Translations under genes and position numbers: made by a program
Notes under the pieces: generated by a model
Told to the model about the DNA's origin: nothing
Databases searched by the model: none
What the model saw: the letters and a program-made list of their open reading frames with translations, nothing else
Origin: 67-14 sp035502775
GTDB taxonomy: Bacteria; Actinomycetota; Thermoleophilia; Solirubrobacterales; 70-9
Length of the DNA stretch: 64,000 nucleotides
Assembly: GCA_035502775.1 (NCBI GenBank)
Contig: DATJUB010000063.1
Span: 14,454-78,453 of the forward strand
Direction of reading: 5' to 3'
Shown here: positions 8,889 through 16,072 of the stretch, piece by piece
Layout: every line of letters begins with the position of its first letter
How positions within the stretch are numbered: position 1 is the first letter of the stretch

Positions 8889-9106
8889 GCGGCCCTCGAC
8901 TCGCCGGGGCTCGACAGGTTCCGCTTGATCCAGTCGGTGAGGTCCTGCGGCCGGTACATCCGGAGCTGGCCGGAGTAGACGCAGGGCAGCTCCGCCTGGA
9001 CGTGGCGCTCGAAGTGGTCGATGCTCATGTCGCCCAGAGCCTTCGCGGCCTGCTTGCGGTTGTAGAGGAGCGGGATCACGTCTGCGTCTCTCGCCTTCTT
9101 GGCCAT
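8885..9106 (-). CDS. Excisionase-like helix-turn-helix protein
   Basis: The 73-residue protein starts at ATG 9106 (MAKKARDADVIPLLYNRKQ). LLYNRKQAAKALGDMSIDHFERHV is a MerR/excisionase-type winged HTH, and the later LRMYRPQDLTDWIKRNL is the typical end of AlpA/Xis-like DNA-binding domains. It overlaps the integrase start by four bases. A small HTH coupled to a tyrosine integrase normally acts as recombination directionality factor or regulator of int. A longer upstream reading exists but lacks a ribosome-binding site. Confidence 0.75.
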   Translation of the reverse strand: MAKKARDADVIPLLYNRKQAAKALGDMSIDHFERHVQAELPCVYSGQLRMYRPQDLTDWIKRNLSSPGESRAA

Positions 9107-9108
9107 GG

Positions 9109-9435
9109 TCAGGAGCTTCCTTTGGCGGTGGACGCGGGCACGATGAATGGCATCGGTTTGTGGTCGCACTGCCACACCTTGATGGCTCCAGAGTGGTCGG
9201 GTTCGCAGCCCCAATAGCTATGTTCCGGATCGGCCCACGGCAGCAGTTCGCGAGCTTCGGCCGAGCGCAGCTGCCGCATGTGTCCGACCGTGACTCGAAC
9301 CTCTGTGAAGTCGCATCCGATCTCGTCAGCAGCGGCTCGCTGCGCCTGGCCCCTGGTGGTTCCCTCGCGGGTGACCCAGACGGTCTCGTGGTCGTCGGTC
9401 GCGCACAGGACTACGGCTATCTGATCGTTCCCCAT
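9109..9435 (-). CDS. Conserved-looking phage protein, unknown
   Basis: The 108-residue protein has a beta-rich N-terminus (NDQIAVVLCATDDHETVWVT) and a second segment with EYSYWGC-like and VWQCDH motifs, so its Cys/His residues may bind metal. It lies in a tightly packed operon between the winged-helix-like protein (one-base overlap) and the excisionase-like gene. Function is unknown. Confidence 0.65.
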   Translation of the reverse strand: MGNDQIAVVLCATDDHETVWVTREGTTRGQAQRAAADEIGCDFTEVRVTVGHMRQLRSAEARELLPWADPEHSYWGCEPDHSGAIKVWQCDHKPMPFIVPASTAKGSS

Positions 9436-9983
9436 CAGTCGTTCCTCTGATCAGGATCGGTGAATCTGCCAGGTTGGCCCAGGTCGAAGAGCGGGACCGG
9501 CTCGGAGGAGGCCAGGGAGTTGGGGGCTTCCTCCGAGCTCGGTTCTGACCCCACCTCGCTGCCGGTCTTGGAATCGGCGGCGATGTCGGACGCTTCCTCG
9601 CCCGGATCGGAGCTGGCCCCTGGAGGAGAGTCCATTCCAGCCCCGACCCCGGCGAGGCGTTCGCGCCCCAGGTCGGTGATTTCGTAGGTCCTGATCTCAG
9701 CGCCATGCCTGGTGGGGATGGTCGAGGTTGTGTGTCCGATCTTTCGCATCAGTCCCTTCGTGGCCACGCCACGCACCTGGCCGGGGATCAGGCCAGAGTG
9801 GATCGCGGGGATCTCGATCGACGCGAGGTCATTGGCAGAGAAAGTGCCCTTGCGGATCAGGATCTCGTGGATCGTTTCTCGGATTCGCTTGGTCCAGAAC
9901 GGCTTGGTTGTCTCCTGTGCCCTGATTGCGGCGTCGAGATCATCGAAGCCATCGGCGCGGGCCTGTTCGATCGTGAGGCTCAC
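9435..9983 (-). CDS. Probable winged-helix phage protein with acidic tail
   Basis: The 182-residue protein has a first part (about 1-110) that is helix-rich and ends in a predicted wing (TRHGAEIRTYEITDLGRERLAG), a layout typical of winged-helix DNA-binding proteins. The second part is a disordered Ser/Glu/Asp-rich tail ending EPVPLFDLGQPG. It starts at ATG 9983, overlapping the preceding gene by four bases. Position in the replication/integration operon suggests a DNA-related role. Confidence 0.6.
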   Translation of the reverse strand: MSLTIEQARADGFDDLDAAIRAQETTKPFWTKRIRETIHEILIRKGTFSANDLASIEIPAIHSGLIPGQVRGVATKGLMRKIGHTTSTIPTRHGAEIRTYEITDLGRERLAGVGAGMDSPPGASSDPGEEASDIAADSKTGSEVGSEPSSEEAPNSLASSEPVPLFDLGQPGRFTDPDQRND

Positions 9984-10186
9984 GACGGGTCACCGTTGCC
10001 CTTGATGCCGGCGGCCGCTCGGATTGAAACGTCGTCGCGCTTCGGTAGGCCGATCGTTTTCCAGTTGCGGGGGTCCCTGGACGCTCGTTTCGCTTCGGCA
10101 GCGTTCTGGGCCATGACGGTGATGACCTGTGTGGACTTGAACGTGATGGTCACGCGACGCTCGACCTGTTCCTTTGGTTGGCCCAT
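9980..10186 (-). CDS. Small phage protein, unknown
   Basis: The 68-residue protein has one beta-strand-rich stretch (RRVTITFKSTQVITVMAQ) followed by a helix with AAEAKRA. The strand-helix pattern is similar to the mini-proteins near 34.4-35.3 kb. It follows the DnaA-domain-like gene with a one-base gap and overlaps the next gene by four bases. Confidence 0.55.
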   Translation of the reverse strand: MGQPKEQVERRVTITFKSTQVITVMAQNAAEAKRASRDPRNWKTIGLPKRDDVSIRAAAGIKGNGDPS

Positions 10187-10187
10187 C

Positions 10188-10541
10188 TCAGGTGACCTCC
10201 TCGAATGTGATTTCGATGAACTCCGGTGCTGCCTGCTTGAGCGCCCGCAGAATCATCGGGCGATACCGACGCTCGACCCAAGTCCTGATGGAGTCGGCGC
10301 AGGCGAGGTGGATCGTTCCGCCCCGGACTGCGGCGACGTGAACTGGAGCGAGCCACATCCGGTAGGTCGCCTCGGGCAGGCTCGCTTCGAGCTGATGGTG
10401 GACTTCCTTCCAGACGGCTGTGATTCCGGAAGCGTCGAACTCGGCGATTGCGAGAGCCTGACGCAACACGAGACCATCGCGGAGCGGGAGCTTGTCGCTG
10501 AGGACGGTTTCGGCTGCTCGCTGGATCTGGTCGCGAGTCAC
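10188..10541 (-). CDS. DnaA domain I-like phage replication protein
   Basis: GTG 10541 is chosen because GGGAGG lies five bases upstream; this gives 117 residues. From about residue 40 the protein matches DnaA domain I: VWKEVHHQLEASLPEATY, MWLAPVHV, then a strand IHLACADS and the closing helix TWVERRYRPMILRAL. Domain I of DnaA mediates self-association and contact with the DnaB helicase. No AAA+ or DNA-binding domain IV follows, so this is a stand-alone domain. With a DUF1376 protein upstream and an iteron array between them, it probably helps load host helicase at the phage origin. That role is inferred. Confidence 0.75.
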   Translation of the reverse strand: MTRDQIQRAAETVLSDKLPLRDGLVLRQALAIAEFDASGITAVWKEVHHQLEASLPEATYRMWLAPVHVAAVRGGTIHLACADSIRTWVERRYRPMILRALKQAAPEFIEITFEEVT

Positions 10542-10679
10542 ATTCGCCTCCCGGTGAGCCGGGGGCAAGGACTCGCGAGTTGGATACCGGGTCAGGAATT
10601 GTTCTATCCGGCAATCCACCGGCGACCCTTTCGGCCTCGCGCACACGCGCCCGCGCCGGTAATCGACAACTCCAAGGTG

Positions 10680-10728
10680 GTTGGTCGACCAACGAGGCTC
10701 CTTTTTTCACCACAAGGTTGGTTAACCA
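10680..10728. promoter_or_regulatory. Two dyad sites, possible operators
   Basis: GTTGGTCGACCAAC (10680-10693) is a perfect 14-base palindrome and TGGTTAACCA (10719-10728) a perfect 10-base one. They share the half-site TTGGT and their centres are 37 bases apart. They lie in the untranslated region between the DUF1376 gene and the DnaA-domain gene, where a phage or host regulator could bind. Confidence 0.45.
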
Positions 10729-10755
10729 CTTCGTAGATTGGAGGTTTAAGGTTTT

Positions 10756-10852
10756 GCATATGCGGTCGCATCCCGAAAGCGGGGGGGTCGCATATGCCGA
10801 CGCATATGCCCGCGCATATGCGGTCGCATTGCTGACGCATATGCGGTCGCAT
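10756..10852. repeat. GCATATGC iteron array, candidate phage replication origin
   Basis: The palindrome GCATATGC occurs five times, at 10756, 10790, 10802, 10814 and 10837. Three copies extend to the exact 16-mer GCATATGCGGTCGCAT (10756, 10814, 10837). Successive distances of 34, 12, 12 and 23 bases are close to multiples of about 11.5, so the sites face a similar side of the helix. The array starts right after the DUF1376 stop and lies upstream of the DnaA-domain gene. Iterons in this context are typical of an initiator-bound origin; an operator array is the alternative. Confidence 0.6.
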
Positions 10853-10857
10853 CGAAC

Positions 10858-11250
10858 TCACGCAGCCTCCGCGTTCCTGGCGCGCTCCGCCGCCCACCGC
10901 TTGTCTGCGGCTTCCTTGGCTTGGATCCGCCGGATCTCCTTGACCCTCTCGTTGGCATTCGCCTTCTTGCGGACCTCCTCCATGCGAGGGTTGAAGAGGC
11001 GCTCGCCGGAGGGTTCCCAATGCTCGCCGATCGTCCGCCAGATTTTCCTGAAAGCCGGGCGGGTGAGCCCGAGAAGCCGGGCAATCTTCGCCTCGTCCTT
11101 CGGTAAACCGACCTTCGTCCAAGCGATACAGAGCAGGTCGATATACACGCCCTTCTCTTCGTAGGTCATGGTCGAGACCGACTCGGAGTTGAGCCAGTCC
11201 TTCGCGTAGAGCAGGAATGCGGGAAGCTGATCGGCTGGTTCGAGACTCAA
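10858..11250 (-). CDS. DUF1376-family phage replication protein
   Basis: The 130-residue protein opens with PAFLLYAKDWLNSESVSTMT and YEEKGVYIDLLCIAW, then KIARLLGLTRPAFRKIW. This is the DUF1376 winged-helix pattern found in phage replication (O-like) proteins. The C-terminal third is a highly charged Lys/Arg/Glu helix. It ends immediately before the iteron array and overlaps its upstream neighbour by four bases. It is the best candidate for the origin-binding initiator. Confidence 0.8.
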   Translation of the reverse strand: MSLEPADQLPAFLLYAKDWLNSESVSTMTYEEKGVYIDLLCIAWTKVGLPKDEAKIARLLGLTRPAFRKIWRTIGEHWEPSGERLFNPRMEEVRKKANANERVKEIRRIQAKEAADKRWAAERARNAEAA

Positions 11251-11531
11251 GTCGGGCCACCCGCCACCCTTTCGCGTAGAGCAGCTTCGAGATCCCCAGG
11301 CGTGGTCTTCCGCCGGGTGTCCGCGATGTCGGTAGCTCGGCGGACGTCCTGGTTGAACGTGACCGCCGCTTCATTGCTCGTTTCTAGGATGTCCTTCGCG
11401 ATGTCATACCGGGCGACGGGATCGGTGGCTTCCTCAAACGCCTCGAAGAGCGGACCGAGGGTCTCCTGCTGACGCTTGTGGGCGCGGCGCAGGGCCTTCG
11501 CGAAATCGACTGTGATGTCCGCAGACTTCAT
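11247..11531 (-). CDS. Small helical phage protein, unknown
   Basis: The 94-residue all-helical protein (DFAKALRRAHKRQQETLG, then FEEATDPVARYDIAKDIL) has no recognised domain. Both ends overlap neighbours by four bases, so it is part of the coupled leftward early operon. Confidence 0.6.
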   Translation of the reverse strand: MKSADITVDFAKALRRAHKRQQETLGPLFEAFEEATDPVARYDIAKDILETSNEAAVTFNQDVRRATDIADTRRKTTPGDLEAALRERVAGGPT

Positions 11532-11743
11532 GACCGGCTACGTGCCTCTTCAAGGTCGATCGGCGAGCGGCCACGGCAAAACCGGATTGCGTCCATCAGC
11601 AGTGGGTTCTCGAGTTCGAGTTCCCGATCGAACGGTCGGATCTTCGCCTGTCGCCGGCGTGCGGCGCGGGTCTTGCGCTCGGCGTTGAGAAAACCGATCA
11701 CAGCGGCGAAGGTGAGGGCAAGCGCAATACCGAACCAGATCAT
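11528..11743 (-). CDS. Small single-pass membrane protein
   Basis: ATG 11743 overlaps the preceding stop (ATGA) and is preferred to a longer frame. The 71-residue product starts with one transmembrane helix (MIWFGIALALTFAAVIGFL) followed by a strongly basic stretch and an acidic tail, so the tail should be cytoplasmic. A membrane protein in the early/immunity operon of a temperate phage could act in superinfection exclusion; this is inference. Confidence 0.6.
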   Translation of the reverse strand: MIWFGIALALTFAAVIGFLNAERKTRAARRRQAKIRPFDRELELENPLLMDAIRFCRGRSPIDLEEARSRS

Positions 11744-11961
11744 TCGACGCCAGCCTTCGCCTCTTCGAGCGGCCACGCTTGGGAGACGGTGAACCCATAA
11801 TGTTCGGCAATCGCTTTCGCGTTGCCGGGGGTCGGGACAGTGCCCTTCTCAGCGCGCTGTAGGGCGGCGACGGTAACGCCGATCTCCTCGGCCTTCTCTT
11901 TCAAGGTCTTACCCTGGTCGCGACGCAGACCAACGAAATCCACTGGAGCTGCGCCGCTCAT
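11740..11961 (-). CDS. XRE-family helix-turn-helix regulator
   Basis: The 73-residue protein starts at ATG 11961 in an ATGA overlap. GLRRDQGKTLKEKAEEIGV, then VAALQRAEKGTVPTPGNAKA is a classic XRE/Cro HTH domain, with almost nothing else. It is the second gene of the leftward operon opposite the presumed repressor, so it may serve as a Cro or CII-like regulator. Confidence 0.8.
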   Translation of the reverse strand: MSGAAPVDFVGLRRDQGKTLKEKAEEIGVTVAALQRAEKGTVPTPGNAKAIAEHYGFTVSQAWPLEEAKAGVE

Positions 11962-12242
11962 GTTCGGGCCCGTTTCTTCGCGGCGCGTATCCGTAGCTGG
12001 GCTTCGATTGACCACAGTTCGTCGGGATCAACTCCGAGCTGAGTTGCCAGGGCCCCTTGGACGCGGGCCGAGGGTATCCAACCGTCGATGACGAGTTCAA
12101 TCGTCTTGTGCGAGACCCCCGACTTGCGGGCTAGGGCTCGCGGCGACATCCCTTTCTTGACCATCAGCGTGAAGAACTCGCGATTCGTCTCGCAGGGTTC
12201 GCCATTCGGCAAACGCTTTCGACTCCCGTTTCGTTGGTTCAT
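11958..12242 (-). CDS. HTH regulator, first gene of the leftward immunity operon (Cro-like)
   Basis: The 94-residue protein starts at ATG 12242. A Lys/Arg-rich N-terminus is followed by an XRE HTH (KKGMSPRALARKSGVSHK then TIELVIDGWIPSARVQG) and the end ATQLGVDPDELW, all typical of lambda-repressor-like DNA-binding domains. Its start codon touches an operator-like site and the gene diverges from the second HTH gene at 12324. This arrangement is that of cro in a lysis-lysogeny switch. Confidence 0.8.
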   Translation of the reverse strand: MNQRNGSRKRLPNGEPCETNREFFTLMVKKGMSPRALARKSGVSHKTIELVIDGWIPSARVQGALATQLGVDPDELWSIEAQLRIRAAKKRART

Positions 12243-12325
12243 TCCCCGAAACGTAGCAGATTCTCCCGAAACATGGAGAAATTCCCCGAAAACCTCCCGC
12301 GATTTCCCAATAGGTTTTCCCCGAT
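12242..12325. promoter_or_regulatory. Immunity operator region with four TTC-N3/4-GAA sites
   Basis: TTCCCCGAA (12242-12250), TTCTCCCGAA (12261-12270), TTCCCCGAA (12282-12290) and TTCCCCGAT (12317-12325) lie in the gap between the divergent HTH genes. The first three are 19-21 bases apart, about two helical turns. The outer sites overlap the start codons of both genes, so binding would switch both promoters. Confidence 0.65.
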
Positions 12326-12770
12326 GAATGGCATTCCACAACGGATCAGGGCATCGAGGACCTTCGCGGGTCTGTCCAGGGAGGAACTCGGCAGAGCGAT
12401 TGACCGGAGCGGCGACACGATCCGGGCGATCGAACTCGGGAAGCGGGAAGTAGGTCGGCTAGAGCTACCGGTGATTGCCGAAATGTGCGGCGTCCCGAGA
12501 TGGTTCATCCGGTGGGGATGGGAGGCGGCACTAACCGACGAACCCTTACGCGAGGCCGGGGAGAAATACTTGGGCGACGAGGAGTTCCAGCTTCGGCAGG
12601 CACGGATGGAAGCCGCGCCGATCCGTGAGCGCATCCACTTCGAGCGCCATGGTCAGGCCGAGGCTATTTCACGCGATACAACTTCGGACGAGGTCGAGCT
12701 GGGTCTGGAAATTCAGCGGGATCGGGATCGAGGCCGAGGTTCTGGCGAAGGTGAACGCGGACGTGGCTGA
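12324..12770 (+). CDS. Presumed lysogeny repressor, HTH protein
   Basis: From ATG 12324 the 148-residue protein has an HTH at its N-terminus (RASRTFAGLSREELGRAIDR, then SGDTIRAIELGKREVG and LPVIAEMCGVPRWFI). The C-terminal part is charged and probably disordered, without the Ser/Lys peptidase of LexA-type repressors. It is divergent from the Cro-like operon, shares its operators and is one of only two rightward genes. No good Shine-Dalgarno is seen, so it may be leaderless, like lambda cI from its maintenance promoter. An upstream ATG at 12273 is possible but lies inside the operators. Confidence 0.75.
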   Translation: MNGIPQRIRASRTFAGLSREELGRAIDRSGDTIRAIELGKREVGRLELPVIAEMCGVPRWFIRWGWEAALTDEPLREAGEKYLGDEEFQLRQARMEAAPIRERIHFERHGQAEAISRDTTSDEVELGLEIQRDRDRGRGSGEGERGRG

Positions 12771-13055
12771 CTATGGGGGCTACGTCTGGGCCGAGATCCT
12801 CCAGCCGCCAGAGTGCCTCCAACTCTCGTTTCCTACGATCGTCTTGGTTCTCCATTCATCCTTGATCGGCCGCGCCGTCCTGGCGTTCATATCTCCAGAC
12901 TCAGCGCCTCCCAATGGCCTGATTGCTCAATCAAACCTGTGTTCTGGCCGAGGGTGTGGAAAGTGACTGGGGCGACTGCCAGATTTCACGGAAATTGCGG
13001 GCTGCCACGACGGCGCCCAGACTTATACAGCCGGACTAACTAAGAGGGGGAATCT
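12771..13055 (+). other. 285-base gap without a convincing gene
   Basis: No frame here shows a ribosome-binding site plus a protein-like sequence. It separates the repressor from the lipoprotein gene and may hold a promoter for the latter; the only clear signal is the AAGAGGGGG Shine-Dalgarno at its right end. Confidence 0.45.
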
Positions 13056-13892
13056 GTGAGGCGAGTAAATGCGACGATCATTTTGGGTCTGATGGCAGCC
13101 ACAATGGCAATCGGTTGTGGTGATTCCAGCGACGTCATTGCCGACTCACGCACACCGGAACAGGTCACGATCCAGACATTCCAGGCGCTCGGTCGAGGTG
13201 ATGACAGCGCGTTCTGCAAAGGACTCAGCCCCGCTGGCGAAAAGTCCGTGATGGGATTCATGTTGGGTGGACGCGCTCGGGCCGACACTTTCGACTGTCC
13301 AGGTTTCGTCAAGTTCACTCAGGCAGAGGTCGCGGAGTCGGGCCTGGCCAACTACCGCAATGTCGCAGTAGCTCAGTCCAAGACGTTCGGGAAAGCGGCA
13401 ACTGTCCTGCTTGCGGAGAGCGGGATGACCGTGAGCCTTTTCGACCAGGGCGAGGGATGGAGAATCAAGAGCATCTTCAGCGGAGGTGAGCGTCTGCCGG
13501 CCAAGACCGAAGGCGGCCCACTACCCACCCTCCCTGCCAAGAAATGCGAAGCCGATTCCTTCCCCGAAGTTTGCCAGATAGCCGCGTCAGTACTCGGGAA
13601 GATCACTATCTCTGCGATCGCCACGGATGACGGCGGGGTCAGCTTCTCGTGGACCCTTCCCTTCAAGGTGGCCGGGCGGGCTGCTCACGCTACCGCGCTG
13701 AAACAGTCGGCCGCGCTCGTGCGCAAGACCTTTGCCGCGGGGTCCCCTGTGTACGTCGATAGCGCCGCCTACGAGGTCGGGCAAGGGCCGTTCGATGGTG
13801 CTCCACAATTCGCAACTTCCGTTGACGCCAAGGATGTGACAGGCGACCCCCTGGATGCCATCAAAGTGATTCAGGGTGGACAGCCTGGCTGA
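13056..13892 (+). CDS. Prophage-encoded lipoprotein, lysogenic-conversion candidate
   Basis: GTG 13056 follows AAGAGGGGG at a suitable distance. The 278-residue protein has a short signal peptide with lipobox A-I-G-C at Cys21. About residues 35-130 form one NTF2/DUF4878-like part (TIQTFQALGRGDDSAFCKGL, later RNVAVAQSKTF), and a second domain with paired cysteines spans about 155-275. It is read rightward with the repressor, against all structural genes, and ends in a strong terminator, so it is probably expressed in the lysogen. Typical jobs of such lipoproteins are superinfection exclusion or surface alteration; the actual role is unknown. Confidence 0.75.
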   Translation: MRRVNATIILGLMAATMAIGCGDSSDVIADSRTPEQVTIQTFQALGRGDDSAFCKGLSPAGEKSVMGFMLGGRARADTFDCPGFVKFTQAEVAESGLANYRNVAVAQSKTFGKAATVLLAESGMTVSLFDQGEGWRIKSIFSGGERLPAKTEGGPLPTLPAKKCEADSFPEVCQIAASVLGKITISAIATDDGGVSFSWTLPFKVAGRAAHATALKQSAALVRKTFAAGSPVYVDSAAYEVGQGPFDGAPQFATSVDAKDVTGDPLDAIKVIQGGQPG

Positions 13893-13899
13893 AAACACC

Positions 13900-13934
13900 G
13901 AGAGCCCCCGGCGCGGTGTGCGCCGGGGGCTCTC
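13900..13934. terminator. Strong hairpin terminator between convergent units
   Basis: A perfect 15-bp stem (13900-13914 with 13920-13934) closes a five-base loop GGTGT. It lies between the stop of the rightward lipoprotein gene and the end of the leftward lysis operon and can serve both directions. No long T-run follows. Confidence 0.8.
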
Positions 13935-13968
13935 GTCATCAGTGCTTCTGTATTGCTCTATCGGGTCT

Positions 13969-14238
13969 TCATGGTCGCTCCAGTGATCGCCGAAGATGAT
14001 CGGTCAGATACCAAGCTAGAGCGGCCACCTGACGGATCGACCAGAGAAGTAGACGTTGGCGGCCGGTGATCGGGTGCTGCCTGATCCCCTTCCCCCAAAC
14101 GGGTATGTCGACGGCTTCCTCCTGCATCTCCTCGGCGATCACGGCGGGTGAGCGGGTCCATCCGTCATACCCCTTCAATTCGGCCCACCGTTCGCGATCA
14201 TCACAAGCTCGATCGAACCGCGATCGTGAACCCTTCAT
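13969..14238 (-). CDS. Phage protein of the lysis region, unknown
   Basis: The 89-residue protein starts at ATG 14238, overlapping the previous stop (ATGA). It has a helical N-terminal half and a moderately hydrophobic C-terminal segment (RLLLWSIRQVAALAWYLTDHLRR) that might be an amphipathic or membrane-associated helix. It is the last leftward gene before the terminator. Confidence 0.6.
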   Translation of the reverse strand: MKGSRSRFDRACDDRERWAELKGYDGWTRSPAVIAEEMQEEAVDIPVWGKGIRQHPITGRQRLLLWSIRQVAALAWYLTDHLRRSLERP

Positions 14239-14450
14239 AGATTGGACGGGACCGGGTACTGACCGTGAACAGGACGCCTGACCCGACCAAGACCCTTCCA
14301 GAACGATTCTGGTCCGTCAGAGGGCGGTGGTCCGCCTTCCCGTTTCATTCGGTTGGCCATGGTCTTGTGTGACTCGCAGCAGTACTTCACCTTGGCTGAC
14401 CGGCCCTCCAGAGAACGAGGGCACGGCCAGTATTGACACCACCGCCCCAC
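14235..14450 (-). CDS. Cys-rich small phage protein, likely zinc-binding
   Basis: The 71-residue protein contains WCQYWPCPRSLEGRSAKVKY and then CCESHK. The spacing of Cys and His (C-x4-C, then CC-x2-H) suggests a zinc knuckle like that of small phage DNA-binding or nuclease-associated proteins. It lies three bases after the holin gene and is coupled to the next one. Confidence 0.55.
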   Translation of the reverse strand: MGRWCQYWPCPRSLEGRSAKVKYCCESHKTMANRMKREGGPPPSDGPESFWKGLGRVRRPVHGQYPVPSNL

Positions 14451-14453
14451 CGC

Positions 14454-14930
14454 CTACTCCTCCCGCGGGTTCGGTTCGCTCGGGCCGAACAGGACAGCGA
14501 ACCACTCCGGGTATCCGTTCTTCGGGAACGCGAAGCCGACGATCGCGGTGAGCGCGCCGATGACGAGAGCCCCGAGATCGTCCGTGATCGGGATGCTCGT
14601 GCCGGCCCACTGGTTGAGCAGCTCGGCGGCGAGCATGATCAGATATCCGAGCGCGGCGGTGAATAGGGCCGGGTGCCGGTAGAAAACCCCGTGGGCCTCG
14701 GCCCATCGCGGGTTGAAGGCCGACAGAATCCCGGCGCCGACGATGATCGGAGCGGCGACCCAATACCAGGACACGTCACCACCGAAGCCGACGACGAATG
14801 CCATGACCAGAGAGATGAAGCTGGTCAGCGTCGCGGTCGGGGATTCGATGATCGACGGGGCGGCGATTGGGAGGGACGGTTCATGGATGCCGATGCGGTT
14901 TCTCTTCACCAACTGGTTTTTCCTAGGCAT
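14454..14930 (-). CDS. Holin
   Basis: ATG 14930 is used (MPRKNQLVKRNRIGIHEPSL); this gives 158 residues. Hydrophobic segments at about residues 30-50 (TLTSFISLVMAFVVGFGG), 52-68 (WYWVAAPIIVGAGILSAF), 82-100 (FTAALGYLIMLAAELL) and 113-128 (LGALVIGALTAIVGFAF) are separated by short loops. It directly follows the endolysin gene. Several membrane spans plus this position are those of an actinophage holin, which forms the membrane lesion that frees the endolysin. Confidence 0.75.
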   Translation of the reverse strand: MPRKNQLVKRNRIGIHEPSLPIAAPSIIESPTATLTSFISLVMAFVVGFGGDVSWYWVAAPIIVGAGILSAFNPRWAEAHGVFYRHPALFTAALGYLIMLAAELLNQWAGTSIPITDDLGALVIGALTAIVGFAFPKNGYPEWFAVLFGPSEPNPREE

Positions 14931-14961
14931 GTTGCCTTTCCTACTTCGAGTTGTCGGCGGG

Positions 14962-15789
14962 TTACCGGTAGTTGGGACGGGCGATACAACGGACCTCGCC
15001 ACGAGAACGGGTGCGCGGGTAGACGCCACCGCCGTTCGAGTCAGATCCGCCGGATCCCTGAGCAGACGTGTTGCCCTCCTGAGTGGCGATCGTGTCGTTG
15101 TCGATCAGGTGGTCCACGAGCCCGATATGCGGGTAGGTGTAGACCGTGATGTCGCCGGCGCGGGCTTCGGAGAATCCAACGGCGACGAGGCCATTCCGGT
15201 GGGCTAGTGCGTCGGCCACGATGTACTCGTTGAAGCCGAGCCTGATCACGGTCTCGATGCGGGCGAGGCCGAACTTCACCACGCACCAGGCGACGAAACA
15301 GCCGCACCAGTAGACGGGGAAGGTGTAGCCAGTGAACTCGATGAACTTCTGGACCCAGCCGCCCCAGTTCGAGTTGGCCGGGATCTCGACTACGCCGTTG
15401 CGGCGCTTCGCCTCGGCCAGGGCCTTCTCGCCACCAGTCCGGTCGAACTGCTTGCGCAGCTTCTTCCGGTACGGCTTCCGCCGGACGGTCAGCATCCGCT
15501 CGAGTGCAGACTTCTCGCGGCCTTCCCGGATCAGCTTCTGCGTGTGCTGCGTGATCCGGCCGTTGCGGAGCTTCCGCCGGTTCTTGCCGGTCACGCCCAT
15601 CGCGTAGGCGATCTGGCGGGCCGCGCTCATCGTCGCGGGTCCGAGTTCGCCGTCGACCAGGATGCGACGATCGACCTCGAAGTGCTTGAACTGCTCGTTG
15701 AGTTCGGCCTGGAGTACTTCGACATCCTTGCCCCGGGTAAGGGGCGTCGTTAGACCAAGGCCTCGGTGGACCTCTCTCTTCTGGGCCAT
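14962..15789 (-). CDS. Endolysin with N-terminal peptidoglycan-binding-like region and CHAP domain
   Basis: The 275-residue protein has a PGRP-binding-1-like repeat at about residues 15-65 (KDVEVLQAELNEQF, VDGELGPATMSAARQI), a basic helical linker (65-130) and a CHAP amidase/endopeptidase domain (135-270). The CHAP nucleophile is Cys162 in VYWCGCFVAW and the catalytic His is His221 in YPHIGLVDH. It cuts host peptidoglycan at the end of the lytic cycle. It has no signal peptide, so release depends on the adjacent holin. Confidence 0.85.
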   Translation of the reverse strand: MAQKREVHRGLGLTTPLTRGKDVEVLQAELNEQFKHFEVDRRILVDGELGPATMSAARQIAYAMGVTGKNRRKLRNGRITQHTQKLIREGREKSALERMLTVRRKPYRKKLRKQFDRTGGEKALAEAKRRNGVVEIPANSNWGGWVQKFIEFTGYTFPVYWCGCFVAWCVVKFGLARIETVIRLGFNEYIVADALAHRNGLVAVGFSEARAGDITVYTYPHIGLVDHLIDNDTIATQEGNTSAQGSGGSDSNGGGVYPRTRSRGEVRCIARPNYR

Positions 15790-15822
15790 GGGCCCTCCTT
15801 ATATGTAGGCCTTTTCAGGCGA

Positions 15823-16059
15823 CTAGAAAAGTGCCGAGACAGCCCACGCCGAAATGACGGCGGTGGCCACCGGCATGAGCAAGGCAACGGCTGCGAGGAA
15901 ACCTTTGTCTCGCTCGCGGGACGCTTCGAGTTTTGTGACTCGCCCATTCGTTTTCGTGGCGAGGTCTTTCACTTCTCGAACGTCCTCACTCTGGTTGTCA
16001 AGCTTGACTTCCATTCGGGCAAGCCGATCAAGGATCTGGCCGACATCGGAAGGGCTCAC
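15823..16059 (-). CDS. XhlA-like small membrane protein, second holin candidate
   Basis: The 78-residue protein is a coiled-coil N-terminal part (ILDRLARMEVKLDNQSEDVR then EVKDLATKTNGRVTKLEASR) followed by one C-terminal transmembrane helix (FLAAVALLMPVATAVISAWA). This layout is that of haemolysin XhlA-type proteins that assist phage lysis. It sits directly upstream of the endolysin in the lysis cassette. Confidence 0.7.
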   Translation of the reverse strand: MSPSDVGQILDRLARMEVKLDNQSEDVREVKDLATKTNGRVTKLEASRERDKGFLAAVALLMPVATAVISAWAVSALF

Positions 16060-16072
16060 GACTGTTCTCCTT

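Noticed and set aside
10604..11374. 256-codon minus-strand frame over the iterons
   Set aside because: It crosses the DUF1376 gene out of frame and consists of iteron-derived repeats such as RPHMRQ; there is no protein-like pattern.
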